In this document: positions 54,416-62,825 of the stretch, in pieces
How positions within the stretch are numbered: position 1 is the first letter of the stretch
How the letters are laid out: each line of letters starts with the position of its first letter
Assembly: GCF_014651135.1 (NCBI RefSeq)
Contig: NZ_BMWH01000009.1
Location: forward strand, 1-64,000
Source of the DNA: Streptomyces echinoruber
GTDB taxonomy: Bacteria; Actinomycetota; Actinomycetes; Streptomycetales; Streptomycetaceae
DNA length: 64,000 bases
Direction of reading: 5' to 3'
Made by a program: the position numbers and the translations under genes
Notes under the pieces: generated by a model
What the model was told of the DNA's origin: nothing
What the model saw: the letters and a program-made list of their open reading frames with translations, nothing else
Databases searched by the model: none

Positions 54416-56122
54416 TCACCGCTGGTCGTCTCCGCCGTCACCACCGTCACGGCCGGCGCCGCCGGCCCGGCCCGGGCGCAGTCTGAACCGCTGGAGCTTG
54501 CCGGTCGCCGTGCGCGGCAGCGCGTCCAGGAAGACCACCTCGCGCGGGCACTTATACGGCGCCAGCTCCGCCTTGACGAACGCGCGCAGCGCCTCCGCGT
54601 CCCGCCGCGCGCCCTCGCGCGCGACGACGTACGCCACCACCACCTGCCCGCGCTCCTCGTCGGGCCGCCCCACCACCGCCGCCTCCGCCACCTCCGGATG
54701 GCGCAGCAGGGCCTCCTCGACCTCGGGCCCCGCGATGTTGTACCCGGCGGAGACGATCATGTCGTCGGCGCGGGCCACGTAGCGGAAGTAGCCGTCGGCG
54801 TCGCGGACGTAGGTGTCGCCGGTGACGTTCCAGCCGTCGCGGACGTAGCCGCGCTGCCGCTCGTCGGCGAGGTAGCGGCAGCCCACCGGGCCGCGCACGG
54901 CGAGCAGGCCGGGCTCGCCGTCCGGCACCGGCACGCCCCGCCCGTCCTGCACGCGCGCCTGCCAGCCGGGGACGGGCAGCCCCGTGGCGCCGGGGCGGGC
55001 CGCGTCGTCGGCCGCGGAGATGAAGATGTGCAGCAGCTCGGTGGCGCCGATGCCGTTGATCAGGCGCAGCCCGGTGCGCTCGTGCCAGGCGTGCCAGGTG
55101 GCCGCGGGCAGGTTCTCGCCGGCCGAGACGCAGCGCCGCAGGCAGGCGACGTCGTACCCGTCGAGCCCGGCCAGCATCGCGCGGTAGGCGGTCGGCGCGG
55201 TGAACAGCACCGAGACGCGGTGCTCGGCCACGGCGGCCAGTAACTGCCGCGGCGCCGCCTGCTCCAGCAGCAGCGCGCACGCCCCGGCCCGCAGCGGGAA
55301 GACGACCAGGCCGCCCAGGCCGAAGGTGAAACCCAGCGGAGGAGAGCCGGCGAACAGGTCGTCCGGCCGGGGCCGCAGCACGTGCCGGGAGAAGGTGTCG
55401 GCGATCGCCAGCACGTCCCGGTGGAAGTGCACACAGCCCTTGGGACGCCCGGTGGTGCCCGAGGTGAACGCGATCAGCGCCACGTCGTCGGCGGCCGTGC
55501 CGACCGCCTCGTACGGCGTGCCGGGCACCGGACGGCCGGACGGGCCGGTGGGGCCGTCACCGCCGTACACCGTGATCTCCAGGCCCGGCACGCCCGCCTT
55601 GACCAGGTCGTCCACCGACCGGGCGTCGCACAGCGCGTGCCGCACCCGGGCGAGGGCGCACATCGTGGCCAGTTCGTGCGGGCGGTGCCGGTCCAGCACG
55701 GTGACCGCGACCGCGCCCGCCTTCAGCACCGCCAGCCAGCAGGCCGCCAGCCACGGCGTGGTCGGGCCGCGCAGCAGGACGCGGTTGCCGGGGACGACGC
55801 CGAGCGGGCCGGTGAGCAGGTGCGCGACGCGGTCGACGCGGGCGCGCAGCTCGCCGTAGGTCCACACCTCCCCGGCGGCCGTGCGGAACGCCGGGCGGGC
55901 CGGATCGGGGCCGGCCAGCAGCTCGGCGGCCGCGTTGAGCCGGCCTGGATAGCGCAGCTCCGGCAGGTCGAAAAGCAGATCGGGCCACTGGCCGGGCGGC
56001 GGGAGGCGGTCGCGCGCGAAGGTGTCGACGTGGGCCGAGGGCACCGGTTCCACCGGTTCGCGGGCGGCGGCGTCCGGGTCGGCGGCGTCCGGGTCGGCGG
56101 CGTCCGGGTTGGTGGCTGCCAT
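54416..56122 (-). CDS. Aryl-CoA ligase (benzoate/2-aminobenzoate-CoA ligase type)
   Basis: 568 residues. The AMP-forming ligase motifs are clear: P-loop-like TSGTTGRPKG (about residue 214-223), the core motif with INGIGATELLHIFIS (about 340), and the C-terminal ARADDMIVSAGYNIAGPEVEEALL with GKLQRF Lys near 545. The short helix after TSGTTG and overall length fit benzoate-CoA ligases. It should activate the aromatic acid with ATP and CoA. The N-terminus has a 15-base repeat (DAADP). It is divergent from the acyl-CoA dehydrogenase; GAAGGGGG lies upstream of the ATG. Confidence 0.92.
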   Translation of the reverse strand: MAATNPDAADPDAADPDAAAREPVEPVPSAHVDTFARDRLPPPGQWPDLLFDLPELRYPGRLNAAAELLAGPDPARPAFRTAAGEVWTYGELRARVDRVAHLLTGPLGVVPGNRVLLRGPTTPWLAACWLAVLKAGAVAVTVLDRHRPHELATMCALARVRHALCDARSVDDLVKAGVPGLEITVYGGDGPTGPSGRPVPGTPYEAVGTAADDVALIAFTSGTTGRPKGCVHFHRDVLAIADTFSRHVLRPRPDDLFAGSPPLGFTFGLGGLVVFPLRAGACALLLEQAAPRQLLAAVAEHRVSVLFTAPTAYRAMLAGLDGYDVACLRRCVSAGENLPAATWHAWHERTGLRLINGIGATELLHIFISAADDAARPGATGLPVPGWQARVQDGRGVPVPDGEPGLLAVRGPVGCRYLADERQRGYVRDGWNVTGDTYVRDADGYFRYVARADDMIVSAGYNIAGPEVEEALLRHPEVAEAAVVGRPDEERGQVVVAYVVAREGARRDAEALRAFVKAELAPYKCPREVVFLDALPRTATGKLQRFRLRPGRAGGAGRDGGDGGDDQR

Positions 56123-56161
56123 GGCGGTTCGCCCCCTTCGCCGTGGTGGGCTCGCGCACCG

Positions 56162-56205
56162 AGCGTATCGTGTTGGTGACGGCAGTCAATGGTGCGCGAT
56201 ACCGT
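56162..56205. promoter_or_regulatory. Divergent promoters of the ligase and acyl-CoA dehydrogenase
   Basis: Plus strand: GTGACG (56176-56181) and TACCGT (56200-56205), spacer 18. Minus strand: TTGACT (complement of 56184-56189) and TACGCT (complement of 56162-56167), spacer 16. GTGACGGCAGTCAA (56176-56189) matches the operator motif at 50313 and overlaps both -35 elements. The arms GTATCG and CGATAC (56165-56170, 56197-56202) form a wider dyad. Confidence 0.55.
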
Positions 56206-56285
56206 CGTCGGGTACGCCGCCCGAGAGGCGCAATCCCGCGTGCGGGCGGCGGACTTCGGCGCAGGCGGCAGAGAGGGGCCCGGTG

Positions 56286-57593
56286 ATGCCCGCGTTCTCG
56301 CTCGAACCGACGCAGACCTCCTGGTGCGCCGAGCTGCGCGCCCTGGCCGCCGACCGGCTGCGCCCCCTGGCCGCGCGGGGCGAACCGGGCCGCGTCAACC
56401 GGCCCCTGGTCGCCGAACTCGGCCGACTCGGCCTGCTCGCGCGGCTGTTCGCCGCCGGCGCCCTCGACCTGTGCCTGATGCGCGAGTCCCTCGCCCAGGT
56501 CTGCACCGAGGCCGAGACCGCCCTCGCCCTGCAGGGCCTGGGCGCCCACCCCGTGCACGCCCACGGCACCCCCGCCCAGCGCGACCGCTGGCTGCCGCCG
56601 GTGACCGGGGGCGGCGCCGTGGCCGCCTTCGCGCTCAGCGAGCCCGGCGCCGGCTCCGACGCGGCCGCCCTCTCCCTCGCCGCCGTGCCCGACGGCCCCG
56701 CCCGCTGGCGGCTCACCGGCGACAAGTGCTGGATCTCCAACGCCCCCGAGGCCGACGTCTACACCGTCTTCGCCCGCACCACCCCCGGCGCCGGCGCCCG
56801 CGGCGTCACCGCCTTCCTCGTCCCCGCCGACCGCCCCGGCCTCACCGGCACCCGCCTCGACCTGCTCGCCCCGCACCCCGTCGGCACCCTGCGCTTCGAC
56901 GCCGTCCCCGTCACCGCCGACGACGTCCTCGGCGGCGTCGACCGCGGCTTCGCCGTCGCCATGGGCACCCTGAACCTCTTCCGCCCCAGCGTCGGCGCCT
57001 TCGCCGTCGGCATGGCCCAGGCGGCCCTCGACGCCACCCTCGCCCACACCGCCCGCCGCGCGGCCTTCGGCGGCCGCCTGAAGGACCTGCAGGCCGTCTC
57101 CCACCAGGTCGCCGAGATGGCCCTGCGCACCGAGGCGGCCCGCCTGATGGTGTACGCGGCGGCCACGGCGTACGACGCGGGCGCCCCCGACGTGCGCGGC
57201 CGCGCCGCGATGGCCAAGCTGCTCGCCACCGAGACCGCGCAGTACGTCGTCGACACCGCCGTCCAGCTCCACGGCGCCCGTGCCCTGCAGCGCGGCCACC
57301 TCCTGGAGCACCTCTACCGGGAGGTGCGGGCGCCGCGCATCTACGAGGGGGCGAGCGAGGTCCAACGGACCGTGATAGCCAAGGAGTTGTACGCCACCGT
57401 GGACCACGCCGTGGACCACGCCGTGGACCACGCCGTGGACCACGCCGTGGACCACGCCGTGGACCACGGCGCGGATACCGGCGCGGATACCGGCGCGGAC
57501 GCCGGCACGGGCATTGGCGCGGACACCGGCATGGGTGCCGGTGCGGACACCGGCACAGACACCGGCACAGACACCGGCGAGGCGGCCCGGTGA
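56286..57593 (+). CDS. Acyl-CoA dehydrogenase with repeat-built C-terminal tail
   Basis: 435 residues from ATG 56286, with GAGGGG upstream. The first 372 residues are a normal acyl-CoA dehydrogenase: FALSEPGAGSDAAAL and DKCWISNA flavin motifs, and the terminal helix region with QLHGARALQRGHLLEHLYREVRAPRIYEGASEVQ. A 60-residue tail made from tandem repeats follows: six 12-base units (VDHA) at 57399-57470, then GADT-like units. It probably oxidises the alicyclic CoA ester produced by ring reduction. It overlaps the RidA gene by four bases (GTGA). Confidence 0.92.
   Translation: MPAFSLEPTQTSWCAELRALAADRLRPLAARGEPGRVNRPLVAELGRLGLLARLFAAGALDLCLMRESLAQVCTEAETALALQGLGAHPVHAHGTPAQRDRWLPPVTGGGAVAAFALSEPGAGSDAAALSLAAVPDGPARWRLTGDKCWISNAPEADVYTVFARTTPGAGARGVTAFLVPADRPGLTGTRLDLLAPHPVGTLRFDAVPVTADDVLGGVDRGFAVAMGTLNLFRPSVGAFAVGMAQAALDATLAHTARRAAFGGRLKDLQAVSHQVAEMALRTEAARLMVYAAATAYDAGAPDVRGRAAMAKLLATETAQYVVDTAVQLHGARALQRGHLLEHLYREVRAPRIYEGASEVQRTVIAKELYATVDHAVDHAVDHAVDHAVDHAVDHGADTGADTGADAGTGIGADTGMGAGADTGTDTGTDTGEAAR
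57399..57470 (+). repeat. Six 12-base in-frame tandem repeats
   Basis: GTGGACCACGCC is repeated six times without change except in the last copy, followed by looser GGCGCGGATACC-type repeats to 57580. They encode the tail of the acyl-CoA dehydrogenase, after the end of the conserved fold. Confidence 0.95.
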
Positions 57594-57988
57594 CCGCCGG
57601 ACGCGTCAACCCGCCCGGCCTGCCGACGCCGGCCGGCTTCTCCCACGCCGTGGTCGCCACCGGCTCCCGGGTGGTGTTCCTCGCCGGGCAGACCGCCCTG
57701 GACGCCGACGGCGGGATCGTCGGCGACACGCTCCCCGAGCAGTTCCGGCGGGCACTGGCCAACCTGCTGACGGCGCTGCGCGCGGCCGGCGGGACCCCGT
57801 CCGACCTGGCCCGGGTCACCGTCTACGCCACCGACGTCGCTGCCTACCGCCGCTACGCCCGGGAACTCGGCCGCATCTGGCGGGAGTCGGCGGGCCGGGA
57901 CTATCCGGCGATGGCCGTCGTCGAGGTCGTGCGCCTGTGGGACGAACAGGCGCTGGTGGAGCTCGACGGCTTCGCGGTGCTGCCCTAG
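57590..57988 (+). CDS. RidA-family protein (enamine/imine deaminase type)
   Basis: 132 residues from GTG 57590, overlapping the acyl-CoA dehydrogenase stop. RidA landmarks include VVATGSRVVFLAGQTALD, the helix QFRRALANLLTALRAAGG, VTVYATD and the C-terminal YPAMAVVEVVRL with an acidic EQALVELDG. RidA proteins hydrolyse reactive enamines and imines. Its presence in an aryl-CoA cluster fits removal of an amino group as ammonia from a 2-amino-enone intermediate of anthranilate breakdown; that is inference. Confidence 0.9.
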   Translation: MTAGRVNPPGLPTPAGFSHAVVATGSRVVFLAGQTALDADGGIVGDTLPEQFRRALANLLTALRAAGGTPSDLARVTVYATDVAAYRRYARELGRIWRESAGRDYPAMAVVEVVRLWDEQALVELDGFAVLP

Positions 57989-58153
57989 CAACCGCCGACA
58001 TCGGTGCTGCCCCGGCTCCGCCGGCATGCCGGACATCGAGCCGAGCGCCGGAACCGTCGCGTACGAGGACACCGGCGATACGGCCGCGCCGCCGGGGGCG
58101 GAGCGGGGCCCGGCGCCGGCTCGGTGCCGGGACCTCGCGGTCGCTCGGCGGGC

Positions 58154-58378
58154 GGGTGGTCTTCCGCTCGGGCCGCGACGGTCAGCCGGGCCTCGGATGG
58201 GTGGTCTTCCGCTCGGGCCGTGACGGTCAGCCGGGCCTCGGATGGGTGGTCTTCCGCTCGGGCCGTGACGGTCAGCCGGGCCTCGGATGGGTGGTCTTCC
58301 GCTCGGGCCGTGACGGTCAGCCGGGCCTCGGGCGGGTGGTTTCCTGCTCAGGCCGCGACGGTCAGCCGGTCGGCGGGC
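58154..58378. repeat. Five 45-base tandem repeats running into the DUF5999 gene
   Basis: Units start at 58154, 58199, 58244, 58289 and 58334. They are nearly identical. The last unit contains the final ten codons and stop of the minus-strand DUF5999 gene; in the other four the position of its TGA stop reads CGA. So the array looks like repeated copying of the 3' end of the gene. Confidence 0.92.
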
Positions 58379-58548
58379 AGGACGCGGCACGGGGCGGTCG
58401 CGCGGCCGTCCGGGAGCAGTTCGCCGCCGTCGTCGAAGACGACCGTGCCGTCGCACAGCAGGTTCCAGCCCTGTTCGGGGTGGGCGGCGACGACGTGCGG
58501 CTGCTCCTCGTGGCCGGGGCGCGGGGACGAGGTCTGGTGGGAGCACAT
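58348..58548 (-). CDS. DUF5999 family protein
   Basis: 66 residues from ATG 58548, with GGAGG six bases upstream. The family pattern is clear: MCSHQ at the start, then AAHPEQGWNLLCDGTVVFDDGGELLPDG in the middle (positions about 26-53) and a short tail ending TVAA. These are small streptomycete proteins with paired Cys and His residues and unknown function. The 3' end abuts a 45-base tandem repeat built from its own last codons. Confidence 0.88.
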   Translation of the reverse strand: MCSHQTSSPRPGHEEQPHVVAAHPEQGWNLLCDGTVVFDDGGELLPDGRATAPCRVLPADRLTVAA

Positions 58549-58746
58549 GGCGCACCTCCACGTCGAGGTCCTGGCGGACGGCCCGGTGGCGGTGCCGTCC
58601 CTCTGTACAGACCCTGCTCCCGCCGCCTGATGCACCGAAAGCGCCCGCCGGGATTCGTGACAGGACCCGGACAGTGCGCTGACCGTCCCGCGACGGCCGT
58701 GGCGAGGCCGCCGCCGATCCGGGCGGACTCGCCACCGAAGGGGTGA

Positions 58747-59292
<546 letters not shown>

Positions 59293-59460
59293 CCCGGGCG
59301 GGTGCGGTGGGCGCGCCGACGCGCCCGTGCGCCGAGTGACGGAGGCGGGCCGAGTGACGGAGGCGAGCCGAGCGACGATGCGGTCCGTCGCCGGACGTGG
59401 GCTGCCGGTGGACGTGGGCCGCCGGTGGACGGCGAGTCACATTACTCAACCGTAACCTTC
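59293..59460. other. Intergenic region with short repeats
   Basis: First half of the 349-base gap between the DUF6299 and lipase genes. GAGTGACGGAGGCG occurs twice (about 59335 and 59352) and GGACGTGGGCTGCCGGT-like words twice (about 59394 and 59412). No gene is seen. Confidence 0.4.
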
Positions 59461-59492
59461 CGGGTGCTACCTCAGGTAACACCCGTACGGGT
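59461..59492. promoter_or_regulatory. Two overlapping palindromes upstream of the lipase gene
   Basis: CGGGTGCTACCT (59461-59472) and AGGTAACACCCG (59474-59485) form a 12-base inverted repeat with one mismatch and a one-base centre. ACCCGTACGGGT (59481-59492) is a perfect 12-base palindrome overlapping it. The DNA just upstream (59440-59460) is AT-rich, a plausible promoter. A TetR-like operator is a possible reading. Confidence 0.5.
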
Positions 59493-59641
59493 ACCGTCCA
59501 GTGGCCGGCATCCCAGCGACGGGAGCGGGCGCGGAGGGACGACCGCGCCCGCTCCCGCCGTCGCGCCTCCGCGTCCCGGGCGGCCGCCCCACGGCCGCCC
59601 CGGAAGGCGCGCTCCCCACACAGTCGCTTCCAGGAGCCGCC

Positions 59642-60979
59642 ATGCCCGCACGCAGACTGCCGGCCGCCGCCGTCCTCGTCGCCGCCTGCCTCGGCGCCCA
59701 GGCCGTCCCGGCCGCCGCAGCCACCGCCACGGACGCCACGGCCACCGGCCCCGTGGTCTCCCGCGGGGTCACCATCCCCGCCTTCTACACCCCGCCCGCC
59801 ACCCTGCCCGCCGACAACGGCGCCCTCGTCCGCACCGAGCCCCTGCCGCTCGCGCTGCACCTGCCCACCCTCGACGGGCCGCTGCCCGGCCGGGCCACCC
59901 GCCTGATGTACCGGTCGACGGACTCCAACGGCGACCCGGTGGCCGTCACCGGCGCCTACATCGAGCCCACGGCCGCCTGGAAGGGCGGCGGCGCGCGCCC
60001 GCTGGTGGCCGTGGCACCCGGCACCATGGGCCAGGGCGACCAGTGCGCCGCGTCGATGGGCCTGGAGCACCCGCTGCTGTTCAACGGCCGCACCGTCTCG
60101 GTCGGTTACGAGGACCTGTCCATCTACCACCTCCTCGCGCAGGGCGTGGCCGTGGTCGTCACCGACTACGCCGGCCTCGGCGCGACCGACCGGCTGCACA
60201 CCTACGTCAACCGCGTCGACGAGGCCCACGCCGTCCTGGACGCGGTGCGCGCCGCCCGCCGCCTGACCGGCGCGTCGGTCACCGCGCAGTCCCGGGTGGG
60301 GCTCTTCGGGTACAGCCAGGGCGGCGGAGCCACCGCCGCGGCCGCCGAACTCCAGCCCGCCTACGCCCCCGACGTCCGGCTCGCCGGCACCTACAGCGGC
60401 GCGCCGCCCGCCGACCTGGCCGAGGTCACCCGGGCCATTGACGGCAGCGGACTCGTCGGCGCCATCGGCTGGTCGCTCAACGGCTTCCTCCAGTCCGACC
60501 CGTCCCTGCGCCCCCTCGCCGAGGCCCACCTCAACGACGCGGGCCGGGCCGCCCTCGCCGACCTGTCCACCATGTGCGTCGGCGACGCGCTGTTCGCCTA
60601 CGGCGGCCGGCGTAGCACCCGGTGGACCACCGACGGCCGCTCGATCAGCGACATCATCGCCGCCACCCCGCGACTGCAGACCTTCCTGGACGGCCAGCGC
60701 ATCGGCACCCTCAAACCCGCCGGCCCCGTCCGCGTCGCCACCGGCGTCCACGACAACCTCGTCCCGCACGCCCAGGCACGGCGACTCGCCGCCGACTGGT
60801 GCGCCAAGGGCGCCGACGTCGTCTACAAGGACGTCGCCCTGCCCGACCTCGGCAGCGCCCTCGTCAACCACTTCGGCCCGCTCCTCGCCGACCAGGGCAC
60901 CGCCGTCTCCTGGCTCACCGACCGCCTCTCCGGCGAACCGGCCCCGTCGAACTGCGCGGACCTGCCGAACCGGCCCTGA
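59642..60979 (+). CDS. Secreted lipase (LIP family, alpha/beta hydrolase)
   Basis: 445 residues from ATG 59642, with AGGAG five bases upstream. A Sec signal peptide covers about 1-27. The mature enzyme has the nucleophile elbow GYSQGG (about 222-227), the likely oxyanion region VAVAPGTMGQGDQC, the acid in VHDNLVPHAQ and the catalytic His in LVNHFGPLL. This is the layout of secreted LIP-type lipases related to Candida lipases. The last 29 bases, including the stop, are copied downstream. Confidence 0.9.
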   Translation: MPARRLPAAAVLVAACLGAQAVPAAAATATDATATGPVVSRGVTIPAFYTPPATLPADNGALVRTEPLPLALHLPTLDGPLPGRATRLMYRSTDSNGDPVAVTGAYIEPTAAWKGGGARPLVAVAPGTMGQGDQCAASMGLEHPLLFNGRTVSVGYEDLSIYHLLAQGVAVVVTDYAGLGATDRLHTYVNRVDEAHAVLDAVRAARRLTGASVTAQSRVGLFGYSQGGGATAAAAELQPAYAPDVRLAGTYSGAPPADLAEVTRAIDGSGLVGAIGWSLNGFLQSDPSLRPLAEAHLNDAGRAALADLSTMCVGDALFAYGGRRSTRWTTDGRSISDIIAATPRLQTFLDGQRIGTLKPAGPVRVATGVHDNLVPHAQARRLAADWCAKGADVVYKDVALPDLGSALVNHFGPLLADQGTAVSWLTDRLSGEPAPSNCADLPNRP

Positions 60980-61016
60980 GCAGCCGGACTGCGCGGACCT
61001 GCCGGACCCGCCCTGA
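60951..61016 (+). repeat. 29-base direct repeat containing the lipase stop codon
   Basis: The bases from ACTGCGCGGACCTGCCG to the TGA at 60977-60979 recur at 60988-61016 with two changes (37-base period), so the second copy repeats the last codons and the stop downstream of the gene. Confidence 0.88.
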
Positions 61017-61020
61017 GAAA

Positions 61021-61082
61021 CGGCACGGCGGCCGCCGCCCCTTCCTCCGGCCCGCGGGGAGGGGGTGGCGGCCGCCGTGCCG
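61021..61082. terminator. Bidirectional terminator between lipase and PTS genes
   Basis: CGGCACGGCGGCCGCC (61021-61036) and its exact complement (61067-61082) flank a 30-base loop, between two convergent genes. Confidence 0.7.
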
Positions 61083-61087
61083 GCGGC

Positions 61088-62734
61088 TCACGCCCCGGCG
61101 GTCGTGGGAGGCGGCGGCGGGACGGGCGCCCCGGCCGGGGGCGCGATCCTGGCGTGGGTGCGCTGGGCGGGCACCGAGCCGACGGGCACCGAGCCGACGG
61201 GCGCGGAGCCGACGGGCGCGGTCACGGGCTCGGAGCCGGAGCCGGAGTTGGAGCCGGAGCCGGAGCCGGCGGGCGGGGCGGCGGCGGGCGCGGCCGAGCC
61301 GGGGAGCCACCCCGCGTCCACCACGCGGACCTGCACCGTCCAGGCGGCGGCGAGGACGACGGCGCCGAGTGCGAGCATGCCGGCCAGGCCCGCGGCTCCG
61401 TGGAGCTTGGCGACATTGCCGAGCAGCGTCCCGAACCAGCCGAAGTCGGCGTCCCCGAACGTGGTGTTGGCGTTGCCGAAGGTGCCGAGGACCTTCAGCA
61501 GCAGGGCGGGCAGGAAGGTGATGAGCAGGCCGTTGAGGAAGGAGCCCGCCATGGCGCCGCGGCGCCCGCCGGTGGCGTTGCCGTAGACGCCGGCCGCGCC
61601 GCCGGTGAAGAAGTGCGGGACCAGCCCGGGAAGGACCAGGGCGAGGCCGAACGCCGGGTTGAGGACCCAGACGAGCACGGCGAGGCCGGTGAGGCCGCCC
61701 AGGAAGCTGAAGACGAAGCCGACCAGGACGGCGTTCTGGGCGTACGGGAAGACGATGGGCGCGTCCAGGGCGGGCTTGGCGCCGGGGACCACGCGCCGGG
61801 CGATGCCCTGGAAGGCGGGGACCAGCTCGCCGAGGATGGTGCGCACGCCGAAGAGGATCACGGCGACGGCGATGCCGAACCGCAGTCCCTCCATCAGGGA
61901 CTGCATGAGGTAGTCGCCGACGCCGGTGGCGGCGTGCCCGGTGGCCGCGGTGAACGCCTCGAAGGCGGTGTCCCGTCCGGCCTTGGCGAGGAACAGCAGC
62001 GACATCACCAGGTAGACGACGACCATGGACAGGGCCGTGGCGACCATGGAGTCGCGCAGGAAGCGCAGGCCCTCGGGCAGGCGCATGTCCTCCGTGCTGC
62101 GGCTGCGCCCGCCGAGCTTGCCGGTGAGCTGCCCGGTGGCGCCGGCCAGGATGTAGCCGGCGGTGCCGAAGTGGCCCATGGCCACCGTGTCCTCCCCGGT
62201 GACCCGCTTGGTCCAGGGATGGGCGAAGGCGGGCATGGCGACGAGCAGGATGCCCAGCAGGACGCCGCCGCCGAGGACCACGGCGAGGGAGGACTGCCCG
62301 GCGCTCGCCATCACGACGGTCAGCATGGTCGCCATGAACAGCATGTGGTGACCGGTGAGGAAGACGTAGCGCAGCGGGGTGAAGCGGGCCAGGAGCAGGC
62401 TGACCAGGAACCCGGTGATCATGAGCCAGGCCACGCGGGCTCCGAACCGGTCCTGGGCGATGCCGGCGATGGCCTCGTTGGTCGGGATGACGCCGTGCGC
62501 GCCCGTCGTGCCCTGGATCATCTTTCCGAGCGGGTCCAGCGCGGTGGTGACCAGCGTCGCGCCGGCGCCGACCAGGAGCAGGCCGAGGGTGGCCTTGATG
62601 GCGCCGCCGGCCGTCTGCCCGGCCGGCTTGCGCAGGGCGGCCAGGCCGACGGCGGTGATGATGCCGATGAGGTAGGCGGGTTGGCTGAGGACCTCGTTGA
62701 CGAGGAACTTGGCGAGGTGGACGAGCCAGTTCAT
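61088..62734 (-). CDS. ulaA: PTS ascorbate-type transporter, IIC component (UlaA family)
   Basis: 548 residues with about 11 membrane helices. The family is recognised from EVLSQPAYLIGIITAVGL near the start, the HHMLFMATMLTVVMASAG region, and VFPYAQNAVLVGFVFSFLGG. It would carry the sugar across the membrane and hand it to the IIB domain for phosphorylation. The last 60 residues are a Gly/Ser/Pro/Val tail built from short repeats. The IIA-IIB gene lies upstream on the same strand. GAAAGG precedes the ATG. The exact sugar (ascorbate or another) is not certain. Confidence 0.9.
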   Translation of the reverse strand: MNWLVHLAKFLVNEVLSQPAYLIGIITAVGLAALRKPAGQTAGGAIKATLGLLLVGAGATLVTTALDPLGKMIQGTTGAHGVIPTNEAIAGIAQDRFGARVAWLMITGFLVSLLLARFTPLRYVFLTGHHMLFMATMLTVVMASAGQSSLAVVLGGGVLLGILLVAMPAFAHPWTKRVTGEDTVAMGHFGTAGYILAGATGQLTGKLGGRSRSTEDMRLPEGLRFLRDSMVATALSMVVVYLVMSLLFLAKAGRDTAFEAFTAATGHAATGVGDYLMQSLMEGLRFGIAVAVILFGVRTILGELVPAFQGIARRVVPGAKPALDAPIVFPYAQNAVLVGFVFSFLGGLTGLAVLVWVLNPAFGLALVLPGLVPHFFTGGAAGVYGNATGGRRGAMAGSFLNGLLITFLPALLLKVLGTFGNANTTFGDADFGWFGTLLGNVAKLHGAAGLAGMLALGAVVLAAAWTVQVRVVDAGWLPGSAAPAAAPPAGSGSGSNSGSGSEPVTAPVGSAPVGSVPVGSVPAQRTHARIAPPAGAPVPPPPPTTAGA

Positions 62735-62750
62735 GCGGTGGGGCCTTTCG

Positions 62751-62800
62751 GTTCACGTCGGTTCACGCCGCATCACGTCGGTTCACGTCGGTTCACGCGG
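62751..62800 (-). repeat. Five 10-base tandem repeats upstream of ulaA
   Basis: GTTCACGTCG repeats at 62751, 62761, 62771, 62781 and 62791 with small changes, filling much of the 91-base gap between the IIAB and IIC genes. Another 10-base repeat, GGGGATGGCT, occurs three times at 63661-63690. Confidence 0.85.
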
Positions 62801-62825
62801 CGGGGGGCCTTGCGCGGCCGGACGG

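Noticed and set aside
58154..58378. Tandem array as a CRISPR
   Set aside because: The units are contiguous 45-base copies without unique spacers, and no cas genes are present. The same applies to the other tandem repeats in the window.
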